Assembly: GCF_019145495.1 (NCBI RefSeq)
Contig: NZ_JAHSTU010000013.1
Span: 62,001-126,000 of the forward strand
Origin: Pseudomonas azerbaijanoccidentalis
GTDB taxonomy: Bacteria > Pseudomonadota > Gammaproteobacteria > Pseudomonadales > Pseudomonadaceae
Reading direction: 5' to 3'
DNA: 64,000 nucleotides
Positions 27,073 to 35,459 of this stretch are shown piece after piece; position 1 is the first letter of the stretch, and each line of letters begins with the position of its first letter. Both the position numbers and the translations under genes were made by a program. The notes below the pieces were generated by a model. It was not told the DNA's origin. It saw nothing but the letters and a program-made list of their open reading frames with translations, and did not search any database.

Positions 27073-28071
27073 ATGGATCCGCGCAGTGAAGTACTGCTTC
27101 GTCAGGCTGAATTATTCCAGGGTTCGGTGCTGTTGGCCGGTTTGCCTGCCGATGATTTGCTAGGTCGCTTGCCCGCCGCCCGCGGCTGGTGCTGGCATGC
27201 CGGTGATCAAGCCGCGCTGGACGCACGTTTCGCCGAGCGCAGCCATTTTGGCGTGCAAGCGCCGGAACATGCGTTCGATGCCGCCGTGGTGTTTTTGCCC
27301 AAGTCCAAGGATTTGACCGACTACATCCTCAACGCTTTGGCCTCGCGCCTGGCCGGCCGTGAGCTGTATCTGGTCGGCGAGAAAAAAAGCGGCATCGAAG
27401 GCGCCGCCAAACAACTCAACCCGTTCGGCAAGCCGCGCAAGCTCGACAGCGCACGGCATTGCCAGCTATGGCTGGTGACGGTGGCCAATGCACCTGAAGC
27501 CAAACCGTTGGAAAGCCTCGCGCAGACCTACGAACTGCCCTTGGCTGAAGGGCCGCTCAAAGTCATCAGCCTGCCGGGCGTGTTCAGCCATGGTCGACTG
27601 GATCGCGGCAGTGCGCTGTTGCTGGAGCATCTGGACAAACTGCCGAGCGGCCATTTGCTGGACTTCGGTTGCGGTGCGGGTGTTTTGGGCGCCGCGGTGA
27701 AACGTCGTTACCCGCACAATCAGGTGACGTTGCTTGATGTGGATGCGTTTGCCGCCGCCAGCAGTCGCCTCACATTGGCTGCCAACGGTCTGGAAGCAGA
27801 CGTCATTACCGGCGACGGCATCGACGCTGCACCGATGGGTTTGAGCGCGATACTGAGCAACCCGCCGTTCCATGTCGGCGTGCACACCGATTATTTTGCA
27901 ACCGAGAACTTGCTGCGAAAAGCGGCCAAACATCTGAAAAACGGTGGCGAACTGCGCTTGGTCGCCAATAGCTTCCTGAAATACCAGCCGCTGATCGAAG
28001 AGCATCTCGGCGTGTGCGCAATCAAGGCGGAAGGTCAGGGTTTCAGAATCTACCGGGCCAAACGCGGATAG
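27073..28071 (+). CDS. rsmC: 16S rRNA (guanine-1207-N2)-methyltransferase
   Basis: A 332-residue tandem methyltransferase. The N-terminal half (about 1-160) is the degenerate copy; the C-terminal half has the SAM motif LLDFGCGAGVLG (about 195-206) and the catalytic NPPF (about 262-265). It methylates G1207 of 16S rRNA in the 30S subunit. GAGGAG lies just before the ATG. Confidence 0.93.
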   Translation: MDPRSEVLLRQAELFQGSVLLAGLPADDLLGRLPAARGWCWHAGDQAALDARFAERSHFGVQAPEHAFDAAVVFLPKSKDLTDYILNALASRLAGRELYLVGEKKSGIEGAAKQLNPFGKPRKLDSARHCQLWLVTVANAPEAKPLESLAQTYELPLAEGPLKVISLPGVFSHGRLDRGSALLLEHLDKLPSGHLLDFGCGAGVLGAAVKRRYPHNQVTLLDVDAFAAASSRLTLAANGLEADVITGDGIDAAPMGLSAILSNPPFHVGVHTDYFATENLLRKAAKHLKNGGELRLVANSFLKYQPLIEEHLGVCAIKAEGQGFRIYRAKRG

Positions 28072-28115
28072 AAATTTGTACTTGCCGAATGGATTTTGCC
28101 TAGGCAGAATCCGCT

Positions 28116-28293
28116 CCGTCCTAGGGGAGTAGTCTCCCACGAGCGCCATGCTCGTCCGGCATACGTCAACATACTTGGTCCTCAGACCATGGCGTATGCG
28201 ACCCAAGCGTCCGCATCAGACGGATTGCAGGGTTTGACAAGACCTATGACACGAACACCTTACCCGGGGCGGGAAGGCTGTACGTGTCATAGC
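28116..28293 (+). promoter_or_regulatory. yybP-ykoY (manganese) riboswitch
   Basis: The leader before the GDT1-type gene has the conserved yybP-ykoY blocks in order: CTAGGGGAGTAG with its pairing partner CTCCC, GTCAACATACTTGG, a mid-element hairpin, GACAAGACCTATGACAC, and GGGAAGGCTGTACGTGTCAT near the end. This RNA class senses Mn2+ and often precedes manganese exporters of the MntP and UPF0016 families. It ends about 30 bases before the start codon, so it could control translation or early termination. Confidence 0.88.
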
Positions 28294-28324
28294 CGTGTCG
28301 ACCCGCCCCTTAGGAAAACCCCTG

Positions 28325-28909
28325 ATGCTGGATTCATTACTCGTTCCCACCGCAATCGTTGCCTTGGCCGAAATCGGCGACAAGACGCAACTGCTCGCGC
28401 TCATTCTCGCTGCCCGCTTCCGCAAGCCTTGGCCGATCATCGCCGGCATCGTCGCCGCGACCCTGGCCAACCACGCGGCGGCGGGTGCGGTAGGCGCCTG
28501 GGTGGGCAGTTTCTTCTCGGATACGTTACTGCACTGGATCCTCGCGGTGAGCTTTGCCGCCACCGCACTGTGGACCCTGGTGCCGGACAAGATGGATGAC
28601 GACGAAGCCAGCACCGCCCGCAAGTTCGGGCCGTTCCTGACCACGCTGATCGCGTTCTTCCTCGCGGAAATCGGTGACAAGACCCAGATCGCGACCGTGA
28701 TGCTGGCGGCGCAATATCCGGAACTGTGGCTGGTGATCATCGGCACCACCCTCGGGATGTTGATTGCCAACGTGCCGGTGGTGCTGGCGGGTAACTTTGC
28801 CGCAGACAAACTACCCCTGACGTTGATCCGTCGCCTCGCAGCGTCGGCGTTCTTCATCCTGGCGATTGTCGCGGTGTACAAGGCGATGCAGGCTAGCGGG
28901 TGGGTTTGA
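28325..28909 (+). CDS. TMEM165/GDT1 (UPF0016) family cation transporter, probable manganese exporter
   Basis: A 194-residue inner-membrane protein with two homologous halves, each carrying the signature EIGDKTQ (about residues 16-22 and 115-121), and about six helices. The acidic motifs form the cation site. Bacterial relatives such as MneA export manganese, and the upstream yybP-ykoY riboswitch supports Mn2+ as substrate. The ATG at 28325 has AGGA nine bases upstream; a GTG at 28295 would lie inside the end of the riboswitch and is less likely. Confidence 0.9.
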   Translation: MLDSLLVPTAIVALAEIGDKTQLLALILAARFRKPWPIIAGIVAATLANHAAAGAVGAWVGSFFSDTLLHWILAVSFAATALWTLVPDKMDDDEASTARKFGPFLTTLIAFFLAEIGDKTQIATVMLAAQYPELWLVIIGTTLGMLIANVPVVLAGNFAADKLPLTLIRRLAASAFFILAIVAVYKAMQASGWV

Positions 28910-28941
28910 CGGCGTAGGTTGGTAGACCGCGTTATCGTTCA

Positions 28942-29006
28942 ACGCGAGCAAGCTCGCTCCCACAATTGGAATGCATTCCCTGTGGGAGCTAACCTGCTCG
29001 CGATGG
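28942..29006. repeat. REPIN, family B, short spacer
   Basis: Arms CGCGAGCAAGCTCGCTCCCACA and TGTGGGAGCTAACCTGCTCGCG around about 20 bases. It lies between the convergent GDT1 and M48 genes. Confidence 0.85.
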
Positions 29007-29031
29007 CGGTAGCGGCCTCACCGCATAGTCG

Positions 29032-29850
29032 TCAGGATTTCTTGGCCTGCTCATACAACGGCATCACCTTCGGAATCGCTGCCTGCAACGCCGCGATCCG
29101 GCTGGTCGAAGCAGGGTGAGTGCTCATGAACTCCGGTGGCGAACCTTCCGACGCCTTGGTCATCTTGTTCCACAGGGTGATCGCGGCATTCGGGTTGTAG
29201 CCGGCGCGAGCGGCCAGTTCCAGGCCGATCAGGTCTGCCTCGTTTTCATTGGCGCGACTGTTGGGCAAGGTCATGCCGTAGTTGGCCACGGTATCGGCCA
29301 GCGCCAGCGTGTCCTGGCCCAATCCGAACAACGCACCAGCGCCCTGCTTCGCCATCTCCATGCCGTACGCCTTGGACATTGCTTCACGACCGTGCTCGCG
29401 CAGGGCGTGGGCAATTTCATGGCCCATCACCGCTGCAATTTCATCATCGGTCAGTTGCAGGCTGTCGATCAGGCCGGTGTAGAAAATAATCTTGCCGCCG
29501 GGCCCGCAGTTGGCATTGAGTTCATCGCTCTTGATCAGATTGACTTCCCACTTCCACTGGGCCGCATCCGGACGGAAATTCGGCGCCTGGGCAATCAACC
29601 GGTCGGCAATCGCCTGAACGCGCTTGGCGTCGCTGCTGGTCTTGTCCAGCACACCTTTGGTGGACGCTTCGCCGACGGTCTTCTGATAAGACTGGGCATA
29701 CATCTGGTCGACCTCTTGCGAGGACAACATGCTGAACATGTACTGCTTGCGCTCAACGCCCACAGCGCCACCGCTGGTGGTGTTAACAGACTGGCAACCG
29801 GCGAGCAGCAAAGCTGTGCTCAGCGCACACGAAACCAATGTCTTGTTCAT
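29032..29850 (-). CDS. M48 family metallopeptidase lipoprotein (LoiP/YggG-like)
   Basis: A 272-residue zinc protease anchored to the outer membrane: lipobox LLLAGC gives Cys19, the HEIAH zinc motif lies at about 144-148, and the third ligand is in ENEADLIG. It resembles LoiP/YggG and the protease part of BepA, which clear misfolded envelope proteins. It has no C-terminal TPR, unlike BepA. The ATG at 29850 has GGGAG seven bases upstream, preferred over a longer frame. Confidence 0.88.
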   Translation of the reverse strand: MNKTLVSCALSTALLLAGCQSVNTTSGGAVGVERKQYMFSMLSSQEVDQMYAQSYQKTVGEASTKGVLDKTSSDAKRVQAIADRLIAQAPNFRPDAAQWKWEVNLIKSDELNANCGPGGKIIFYTGLIDSLQLTDDEIAAVMGHEIAHALREHGREAMSKAYGMEMAKQGAGALFGLGQDTLALADTVANYGMTLPNSRANENEADLIGLELAARAGYNPNAAITLWNKMTKASEGSPPEFMSTHPASTSRIAALQAAIPKVMPLYEQAKKS

Positions 29851-30091
29851 CAAAAAGCTCCCTGAAAACATGACCGTATCCTAGGCGCGGAAATGTATCG
29901 ACGCCAGATACAACGGCATATATGACGCGCATTTCGGACAAAGCTCTCTGCGCCGTAGGAAAAAATTCACAAACCCGGCCAAGCCACGGCGGCCAACCCG
30001 CCGGCAATGATTCATTTGCGACATCGAGCGCTCCAAAACAGCCATTTCACCGACGCTCGCTCATGCCCGCGCAACCCTATCAAGGTCGAGT

Positions 30092-30220
30092 TTTTCCGTG
30101 GTGGCAGATGAGGTGGGCAACCTGGCGCAGAAGACCCAGAAGGCCACCGAAGAAATCCAGACAACTTTGACCAAATTGGCCGAGCAGCAGCGGCGGTTGA
30201 TCAATCAGTTCAAGGTTTAA
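30092..30220 (+). pseudogene. Remnant of a methyl-accepting chemotaxis protein C-terminus
   Basis: An open stretch of 42 codons reads FSVVADEVGNLAQKTQKATE and continues to a stop, which matches the conserved hairpin and the segment after it in chemoreceptors. No in-frame signalling domain precedes it. Just upstream, CAAGGTCGAG looks like the GRGF codons with one base lost. There is no start codon or ribosome-binding site, so this is a decayed fragment. Confidence 0.72.
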
Positions 30221-30224
30221 AAAA

Positions 30225-30306
30225 AGATCAAATAATCGCAGCCTTCGGCAGCACCTACAGGGTGTACAGCTATCCAATGTAGGAGCTGCAAAAGGCTGCG
30301 ATCTTT
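30225..30306. repeat. REPIN, family A
   Basis: Inverted arms of the GTAGGAGCTGC...GGCTGCGATC element, with some divergence in both arms, right after the chemoreceptor remnant and before the SRAP gene end. Confidence 0.85.
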
Positions 30307-30319
30307 GCAATAACGCCAC

Positions 30320-30943
30320 TCAACCCGGCGTAAGACACTCCGGCCCATTGAGTTTCGGATCATTGACCATGTTGGCCAGCACCCGCTCGCGCAACGCGGC
30401 AGGTTCGCTCGCCAGCAGGGCCTGCAAGGTGTGCAGCGGCGTTTCCGGATTGAGCCACGCCGCTTGCCCCGCCTCATCCAGAATCAACGGCCGACGCTGA
30501 CTCGCCGCCGGTTGCGTGATGACTGCCGTACTCAACCACACCTGTTCCTGCACCGGATAGGCTTCCCAGATCGCCGCAAAAAACAACGACGCACCCTCCC
30601 CCGGTGTCAGCCAGTACGGGCGCTTGCGCGTAGTGCCGCGCCATTCGTAGAAACCGTTGGCGGGCAGAAGGCAGCGACGTTCGCGCAGGGCCTGGCGAAA
30701 CATCGGTTGTTCGGCCACGGTTTCGGCGCGGGCATGGGCCGGGGTGCGGGACAGATCGGTCAGCCACGGCGGTGTCAGGCCCCAGCGGGCACGCGCCAGC
30801 TCACGCTGGCCATCCGCACCGGCTCGCAGCATCAATACCGAATCATTGGGGGAAATGTTCCACTGCGCCTGCTGATCGGCGGGAAAACCTGGCAGGGCCG
30901 CGAAATCGCGATTCCAGCGAAACAGGGCATAACGTCCACACAT
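30320..30943 (-). CDS. SRAP domain protein (HMCES/YedK family), altered active site
   Basis: A 207-residue SRAP protein. The family crosslinks its Cys2 to abasic sites in single-stranded DNA and shields them. Cys2 (MCGRY) and the catalytic Glu (NGFYEW, about Glu100) are kept. Compared with E. coli YedK from memory, Asn75 of the INAR motif is His70 here (AHARAET). The loop with His160 (IHDRRP) is shortened to SQRRP, so that His is missing. The protein could be a subfamily with a relocated His. The gene stands alone, divergent from nothing close and upstream of DUF2007 on the same strand. Confidence 0.87.
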   Translation of the reverse strand: MCGRYALFRWNRDFAALPGFPADQQAQWNISPNDSVLMLRAGADGQRELARARWGLTPPWLTDLSRTPAHARAETVAEQPMFRQALRERRCLLPANGFYEWRGTTRKRPYWLTPGEGASLFFAAIWEAYPVQEQVWLSTAVITQPAASQRRPLILDEAGQAAWLNPETPLHTLQALLASEPAALRERVLANMVNDPKLNGPECLTPG

Positions 30944-30978
30944 GGGGCTGTACGACTCTTGATCAAACGAACGCCAGC

Positions 30979-31239
30979 CTAACAGACCAGCGTGCCGGGA
31001 AAACTCTCCGGTTCATCGCCGGACAACGGCAGCGCGGCATTGTACGCACTGATCAGCTCGCGGGCGTATTCAGCCTGGTCGTTATCTACCGCCAACCCGA
31101 GCAGCCCATAGATCGGCAATTCACCGGTGGCCCCGACCAGATCGCGGCCCACCAGGTGTGCCTCGATGCCCTCGCTGGCGAGCATGCCCTGCAGCAACTC
31201 ACCTTCCATCAGGTTTTCCGGTTCGTAGATTCGCTGCAT
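30979..31239 (-). CDS. DUF2007 domain protein
   Basis: An 86-residue cytoplasmic protein with the DUF2007 pattern: LMEGELLQGMLASEGIEAHLVG followed by a GLAVDNDQAEYARELI end. Such domains resemble small signal-transducing or ligand-binding modules, but no function is firmly known. It lies nine bases after the CPXCG protein gene, so they are co-transcribed. Confidence 0.82.
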   Translation of the reverse strand: MQRIYEPENLMEGELLQGMLASEGIEAHLVGRDLVGATGELPIYGLLGLAVDNDQAEYARELISAYNAALPLSGDEPESFPGTLVC

Positions 31240-31248
31240 ACGCGCCCC

Positions 31249-31431
31249 TCACTCGTTTTCGCTGAAGACTTCCAGAAACCAATCCTCTCCGTGAACCTGC
31301 AACACGAACGTAATTGGCCGGCAGCACACCTGACAGTCCTCTATGTAGGTCTGATCGCCGCCAGACAAGTCGACAGTCGTTTCGACTGATTCACCACAAT
31401 ACGGACATTCATACTCTGCACTTTCCAGCAT
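31249..31431 (-). CDS. CPXCG motif-containing cysteine-rich protein
   Basis: A 60-residue zinc-ribbon protein with CPYCG near residue 9 and CQVCC near residue 33 as the likely zinc ligands. Function unknown. It is common in gammaproteobacteria and pairs with DUF2007 here. Confidence 0.85.
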   Translation of the reverse strand: MLESAEYECPYCGESVETTVDLSGGDQTYIEDCQVCCRPITFVLQVHGEDWFLEVFSENE

Positions 31432-31570
31432 CGCGGTCTCCCAAGTGACTTGTGCGTATAATCGCCGGTCTATTTGCAGGGCTATTTTTGTCTGGCTACT
31501 TTTTCAGACCGTACCCCGCCGGTTTTCGATCAAAACCTTTACTTACCCTAGCCGTTTCTAACAAGAGAGC

Positions 31571-32737
31571 ATGATGGGCGAATTCGATGCCATCCGACCT
31601 TACGACGACAGCGAAGTCCCAGCGGTGCTGGACAGGCTGCTCGGCGACAAGGCGTTTCTAGATATCCTCACCCACTTTCGCTTCCCGCGTTTTGCCGGTG
31701 CTTTGGGCTGGGCGCTCAAACCTCTTATAGCTCATCGACTGCGCCGCGAGTTCGCCGGCATCACGTCGGTGGCCACTTTGCAGGACAAAGTCGAGTATTA
31801 CGTCGACCACACCATCGAGCGCGCCACCGACGGCGTGACGTACACCGGCGTCGAGCAGTTCAAGTCCGGCAGTGCCTATCTGTTCATTGCCAACCACCGC
31901 GATATCGTCATGGACCCGGCCTTCGTCAACTATGCCGTGTACCACGCCGGTCTGCCGACCCCGCGCATCGCCATCGGTGACAACCTGCTGCAAAAGCCTT
32001 TCGTCAGCGATCTGATGCGCCTGAACAAGAGCTTCATCGTGCACCGCTCGATCACCGGTCGCCGCGAGAAGATGGCGGCGTATCAACTGCTGTCGGCGTA
32101 CATCAACCATTCGATCCGCAACGATTGCGCCTCGATCTGGATCGCCCAGGCCGAAGGCCGCGCCAAGGACGGCGACGACCGTACCGAGTCGGCGATTCTC
32201 AAGATGTTTCACATGAGCCGCAAGGACGAGCCGTTCGGCGAAGTCATCCGTTCGCTGAACCTCACGCCAGTGTCGATCAGCTATGAGTACGACCCGTGCG
32301 ATCAGGCCAAGGCCCGCGAGCTCTACATCCGCGCCACCACCGGCAGCTACACCAAGGCGCCGGGCGAAGATGACGTGAGCATTGCCAAAGGCATCACTGG
32401 CTACAAGGGCCGGGTCCACGTGAACTTCGCAGCGCCGATCACCGAGCTGTTCGAAGACACCAAGCAATTGGCGGTCGAGATGGACAAGCAGATCCTGGGC
32501 GGCTACCGCTTGTTCCCGGTGCATTACCTGGCCTACGCCCAGTGGAAAGATGCCGATCCGCAATTGACGGTGCCAAAAGCCGCAGAGGTATTCCCGGCCG
32601 ACGAATTGGCCAAGGCGCAGGAACAATGGCAACAACGCCTGGACGCCTGCCCTGAGGAACATCGTCCGTTCCTGGTGCTGCAATACGCGACACCGGTGCG
32701 TAATCAGTACCGCGTGAAAGCTGGATTGCCGCTTTAA
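31571..32737 (+). CDS. 1-acyl-sn-glycerol-3-phosphate acyltransferase family protein
   Basis: A 388-residue PlsB/PlsC-like acyltransferase. The catalytic block is ANHRDIVMDP (about 112-121), where the His and Asp are six positions apart (HX5D) and not the usual HX4D. The NHRDI form is, I believe, normal for this subfamily. The VHRS block follows (about 155), then an AEGRAKDGDD segment that aligns with the PEG(T) phosphate-binding motif. It likely acylates a glycerophosphate-type lipid at the inner membrane. ATGs at 31571 and 31574 are both possible. Confidence 0.82.
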   Translation: MMGEFDAIRPYDDSEVPAVLDRLLGDKAFLDILTHFRFPRFAGALGWALKPLIAHRLRREFAGITSVATLQDKVEYYVDHTIERATDGVTYTGVEQFKSGSAYLFIANHRDIVMDPAFVNYAVYHAGLPTPRIAIGDNLLQKPFVSDLMRLNKSFIVHRSITGRREKMAAYQLLSAYINHSIRNDCASIWIAQAEGRAKDGDDRTESAILKMFHMSRKDEPFGEVIRSLNLTPVSISYEYDPCDQAKARELYIRATTGSYTKAPGEDDVSIAKGITGYKGRVHVNFAAPITELFEDTKQLAVEMDKQILGGYRLFPVHYLAYAQWKDADPQLTVPKAAEVFPADELAKAQEQWQQRLDACPEEHRPFLVLQYATPVRNQYRVKAGLPL

Positions 32738-32742
32738 AACGA

Positions 32743-32824
32743 GATCAAAAGATCGCAGCTTTCGGCAGCTCCTACAGGTGAATATAAATTCTGTGTAGGA
32801 GCTGCCGAAGGCTGCGATCTTTTG
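32743..32824. repeat. REPIN, family A
   Basis: Arms GATCAAAAGATCGCAGCTTT and GTAGGAGCTGCCGAAGGCTG in inverted order around a short spacer, between convergent genes. Confidence 0.92.
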
Positions 32825-32835
32825 CTTTGAAGGAT

Positions 32836-33114
32836 TCAGACCTGCGTGCTGATCCACGACACCAGCAGCGCCAGCCCCATGCAGGCGAAGCCGAAGCTGT
32901 AGAAAAACCGGTTCATACGCAAAGTGGCCCAGTCCAGCGTCGGTTCTTCGCTGGGGCGACTCTCGCGCTGCGCTTGCAGACTGGCCATCGCGCGCTGTTC
33001 GCGACGACGGGTCGCGTGCAGCAACCAGCCGCCCGGGAAGGCAAAGAACAAGGCCAGCAGGTTGATCAATTTGGCGGGATGGGCGGTAAACAGCGTCATC
33101 AAATGCAGCGACAT
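32836..33114 (-). CDS. Small membrane protein of unknown function (two helices)
   Basis: A 92-residue protein with two predicted transmembrane helices (about residues 13-33 and 69-88) joined by a basic, cytoplasmic loop rich in Arg and Glu. I do not recognise the family. The ATG at 33114 (MSLHLM) has GAGG six bases upstream, which favours it over a longer open frame. Confidence 0.72.
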   Translation of the reverse strand: MSLHLMTLFTAHPAKLINLLALFFAFPGGWLLHATRRREQRAMASLQAQRESRPSEEPTLDWATLRMNRFFYSFGFACMGLALLVSWISTQV

Positions 33115-33232
33115 CACGAACCTCAAACAAAACCGGTGTGGCGAGCGCCGGACCAGCGACCGCGGCGCGGATTCTACCGAAAGCGTGTGGACCTGCATTC
33201 CCCTTTGCGACAAATAACGAGGCAATTGACCA

Positions 33233-33514
33233 ATGGCTGTCCTGCGTCACAGCTTCGTCATCTGCATGGGGCAACATGCGCGCCTCGAAACCGACACGGA
33301 CTGCGTCATGCTTCACGCCGAAAACCAGGATCGCCTCTACCTCATCGCCCACAACGACGAACAACAAACCCTCGTCGGCAGCCTCGCCTTCAATGTTCAG
33401 GACCGTCACTGGCTGGTGTATTGCGCACTCGGCGGTCACCAGCACGCGGATTTGCCGGAAGCGGATTTGCTGACCGGGGTGAGTGTTCTGGATTTCTACT
33501 CCCAAGCCGCCTGA
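33233..33514 (+). CDS. Small hypothetical protein
   Basis: A 93-residue soluble protein, not recognised. It has no signal peptide or membrane segment and ends LLTGVSVLDFYSQAA. GAGG lies ten bases before the ATG, and codon use is like that of neighbouring genes. It is divergent from the small membrane protein at 32836-33114. Confidence 0.6.
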   Translation: MAVLRHSFVICMGQHARLETDTDCVMLHAENQDRLYLIAHNDEQQTLVGSLAFNVQDRHWLVYCALGGHQHADLPEADLLTGVSVLDFYSQAA

Positions 33515-33530
33515 AATCCCCACTCCCCCT

Positions 33531-33632
33531 GTAGGAGCTGCCGCAGGCTGCGATCTTTTGATCTTGATCTTCGGCGTACTTGGATCAGTCAGAAAGCAAG
33601 ATCAAAAGATCGCAGCCTTCGGCAGCTCCTAC
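33531..33632. repeat. REPIN, family A
   Basis: GTAGGAGCTGCCGCAGGCTG and its inverted partner around a spacer of about 45 bases that repeats GATCTTGATC-like sequence, between convergent gene ends. Confidence 0.92.
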
Positions 33633-33650
33633 AGTTACGGTGCAGGCATT

Positions 33651-33687
33651 AAAAAGCCCGGGACCATCGCTGGTGCCGGGCTTTTTA
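33651..33687 (-). terminator. Bidirectional terminator after yajG
   Basis: AAAAAGCCCGG pairs with CCGGGCTTTTT around a short, partly paired loop. T-runs exist on both strands. It lies 15 bases after the yajG stop. Confidence 0.9.
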
Positions 33688-33702
33688 ACATCTGGCAAAA
33701 GC

Positions 33703-34287
33703 TTACTCGCCGAGCACCTGACCCACGGTCGGGTCTTTGAACAGACGGGTCAGCGCATCGCTCAACACATCGCTGACCAGCTTGGTGTTGGTTTCCTGGT
33801 TCGGCGCCATGCCGAAACGCTGGTCCAGGGACGCGCCGTAACGACCGCTGTAACGACGGTTGGCGTTCTGTACATCGGAGCGGAAGGTGGCGCCGATGGT
33901 CGCTTCGGTCACGTACATGCCTTCTTTAGGCGACTGATACTTCAGCTCGGCCAGGGTCACCGTGATTTGCGGCGCGCCCGCCGCATTGGTGCTCGGCGTG
34001 AAGCCCAGCAGGCGCACGGCGGCTTCGGCCTGAGCTTGCAGCTTCGGCAGGATCTGCGCGCCTTGCACGGTAATCGCGCTGGTCTCCGGGTACAGGCCAC
34101 CACGGGTGCCCAGGGTCGGCGACGGACGTCCGTCGACCACACGCACCACAACCGGCTGGCCGTGGCCGACCGGTGCCAGTTGAGCCGTCAACTTGGGTTC
34201 CGGGTTCAGTTGTTGCGGGCTGTGGGCGCAGCCAACCAGCGTCAAACTGGTCACAGTGATCAAACCGAACAACAGGCGTTGCAACAT
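33703..34287 (-). CDS. yajG: YajG family lipoprotein
   Basis: A 194-residue lipoprotein with lipobox LTLVGC (lipidated Cys20) and the YajG body: VVVRVVDGRPS, the TEATIGATF strand and the C-terminal helix SDALTRLFKD. The function of YajG is not well defined; it is an outer-membrane lipoprotein. The ATG at 34287 has GGAGAGAAGAG directly upstream. Confidence 0.85.
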   Translation of the reverse strand: MLQRLLFGLITVTSLTLVGCAHSPQQLNPEPKLTAQLAPVGHGQPVVVRVVDGRPSPTLGTRGGLYPETSAITVQGAQILPKLQAQAEAAVRLLGFTPSTNAAGAPQITVTLAELKYQSPKEGMYVTEATIGATFRSDVQNANRRYSGRYGASLDQRFGMAPNQETNTKLVSDVLSDALTRLFKDPTVGQVLGE

Positions 34288-34491
34288 GCTCTTCTCTCCA
34301 GAATCAGGCACAAACAGGCCGGCAGTATAGCGGTGGGCCACTGCAGCTAACTAGGGTCATGCAACGATTACTGAAATCTCTGACAAACCCGTGAGACCGC
34401 GGTTCCTGTCACACATTTTTCACTCGTCTTTCACTTGCACGTCACGAGTTGCTGCGAACGTAGTCGGCAGTCACCCAAAAGGTATCTCGCC

Positions 34492-34725
34492 ATGCGTTTT
34501 CTCGTTTCGCTGTTCGAAGCACGCCCGCAACATCGCAGCTTCGCCCTGCTCGACCGCAACGGCCATTGCCAGGCTTTCAAACAGTGCAGCCTGCAGCCCA
34601 TGGGCGACGGGTGGGTCGAAATCGAAGAAATTCGCCTCAACTGGCTGCACAAGCCCCTGCCCGCCAGCGCCCGTGTCATTGCACGTCAGCCACGCTCACG
34701 GGCACAGCAACTGCTGACCACCTGA
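34492..34725 (+). CDS. Small hypothetical protein
   Basis: A 77-residue basic protein starting MRFLVSLFEARPQHRSFALL. It has no signal peptide or membrane helix. I do not recognise a family. An AAAAGG ribosome-binding site lies nine bases upstream. It stands alone between yajG (divergent) and the long mqo leader. Confidence 0.6.
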   Translation: MRFLVSLFEARPQHRSFALLDRNGHCQAFKQCSLQPMGDGWVEIEEIRLNWLHKPLPASARVIARQPRSRAQQLLTT

Positions 34726-35459
34726 CCGAACGCCTAATAAAAGTCATTAAACACGACCAATTCCCTACGTTTCTTCGCTACAATCTCCCCCCGATTATAA
34801 GGACGTCTCCTGATCGGGCCTCGCAGCATCGTCAATGCTTCGGTTTTGGCACCCCGCACCGCCCACAGAGAGCCGCCCACACAGATCGAGTGAAGCTGGC
34901 GCGCTTGCTGTTCATCTGGCAAAACCTCCACTTTTCGCGAATCTGCAGAGCTGTCATTACGCTCGGTCACTGCTGTTTGCCCGTTTGCCTGCCATGAATT
35001 CCCTGGCGGCCAGGCATTCGGGCACGGTGCCAGGCTGGGACAGCCCTTTTTTGAGGTTCACGTCTTCAAAAGAGCGTGAAAAAAACGGGTTTTCACAACT
35101 TCACAAGAGTGTGGCGAGCAAATGAATAGTTTTGCGTCTGAACATGCACCATTAGCGTCTAGAACAGCCCAACGACACAGGACCGAGTACTCCTCGAACA
35201 CCGGAGCCTGAAGCCTGTCCGCTACGGATTTGGTTGCACAAACGGATGTATCGACCATAAGTCGAATTGCCAGCCGCGTGCTGAAATGAGTTCATAGACC
35301 TCATTAGCCCGGCCGGTAGCGTCCGTCGAAGTTGCAAAAAATTGCGAAGATTCGGACATGGCGATCCTGCCATGGGGACCAGGGGCAACACTGACACGCC
35401 CCGGAACGCCTGGCAGCCATGCCGTCAATTTGGTGCTGCAGATTTTGGAGACGCGTTAA
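34726..35459. other. Long intergenic region upstream of mqo
   Basis: A 734-base gap without a convincing gene. Two tiny frames overlap by ATGA, 34994-35125 (43 codons) and 35122-35211 (29 codons), but neither has a good ribosome-binding site. A T-rich, TACAAT-containing stretch near 34780-34800 could be a promoter. No repeat of either REP family is present here. Confidence 0.55.

Noticed and set aside
31658..33523. A 621-codon minus-strand frame
   Set aside because: It runs antisense through the acyltransferase, across a REPIN and a second gene, so it cannot be a real protein gene.
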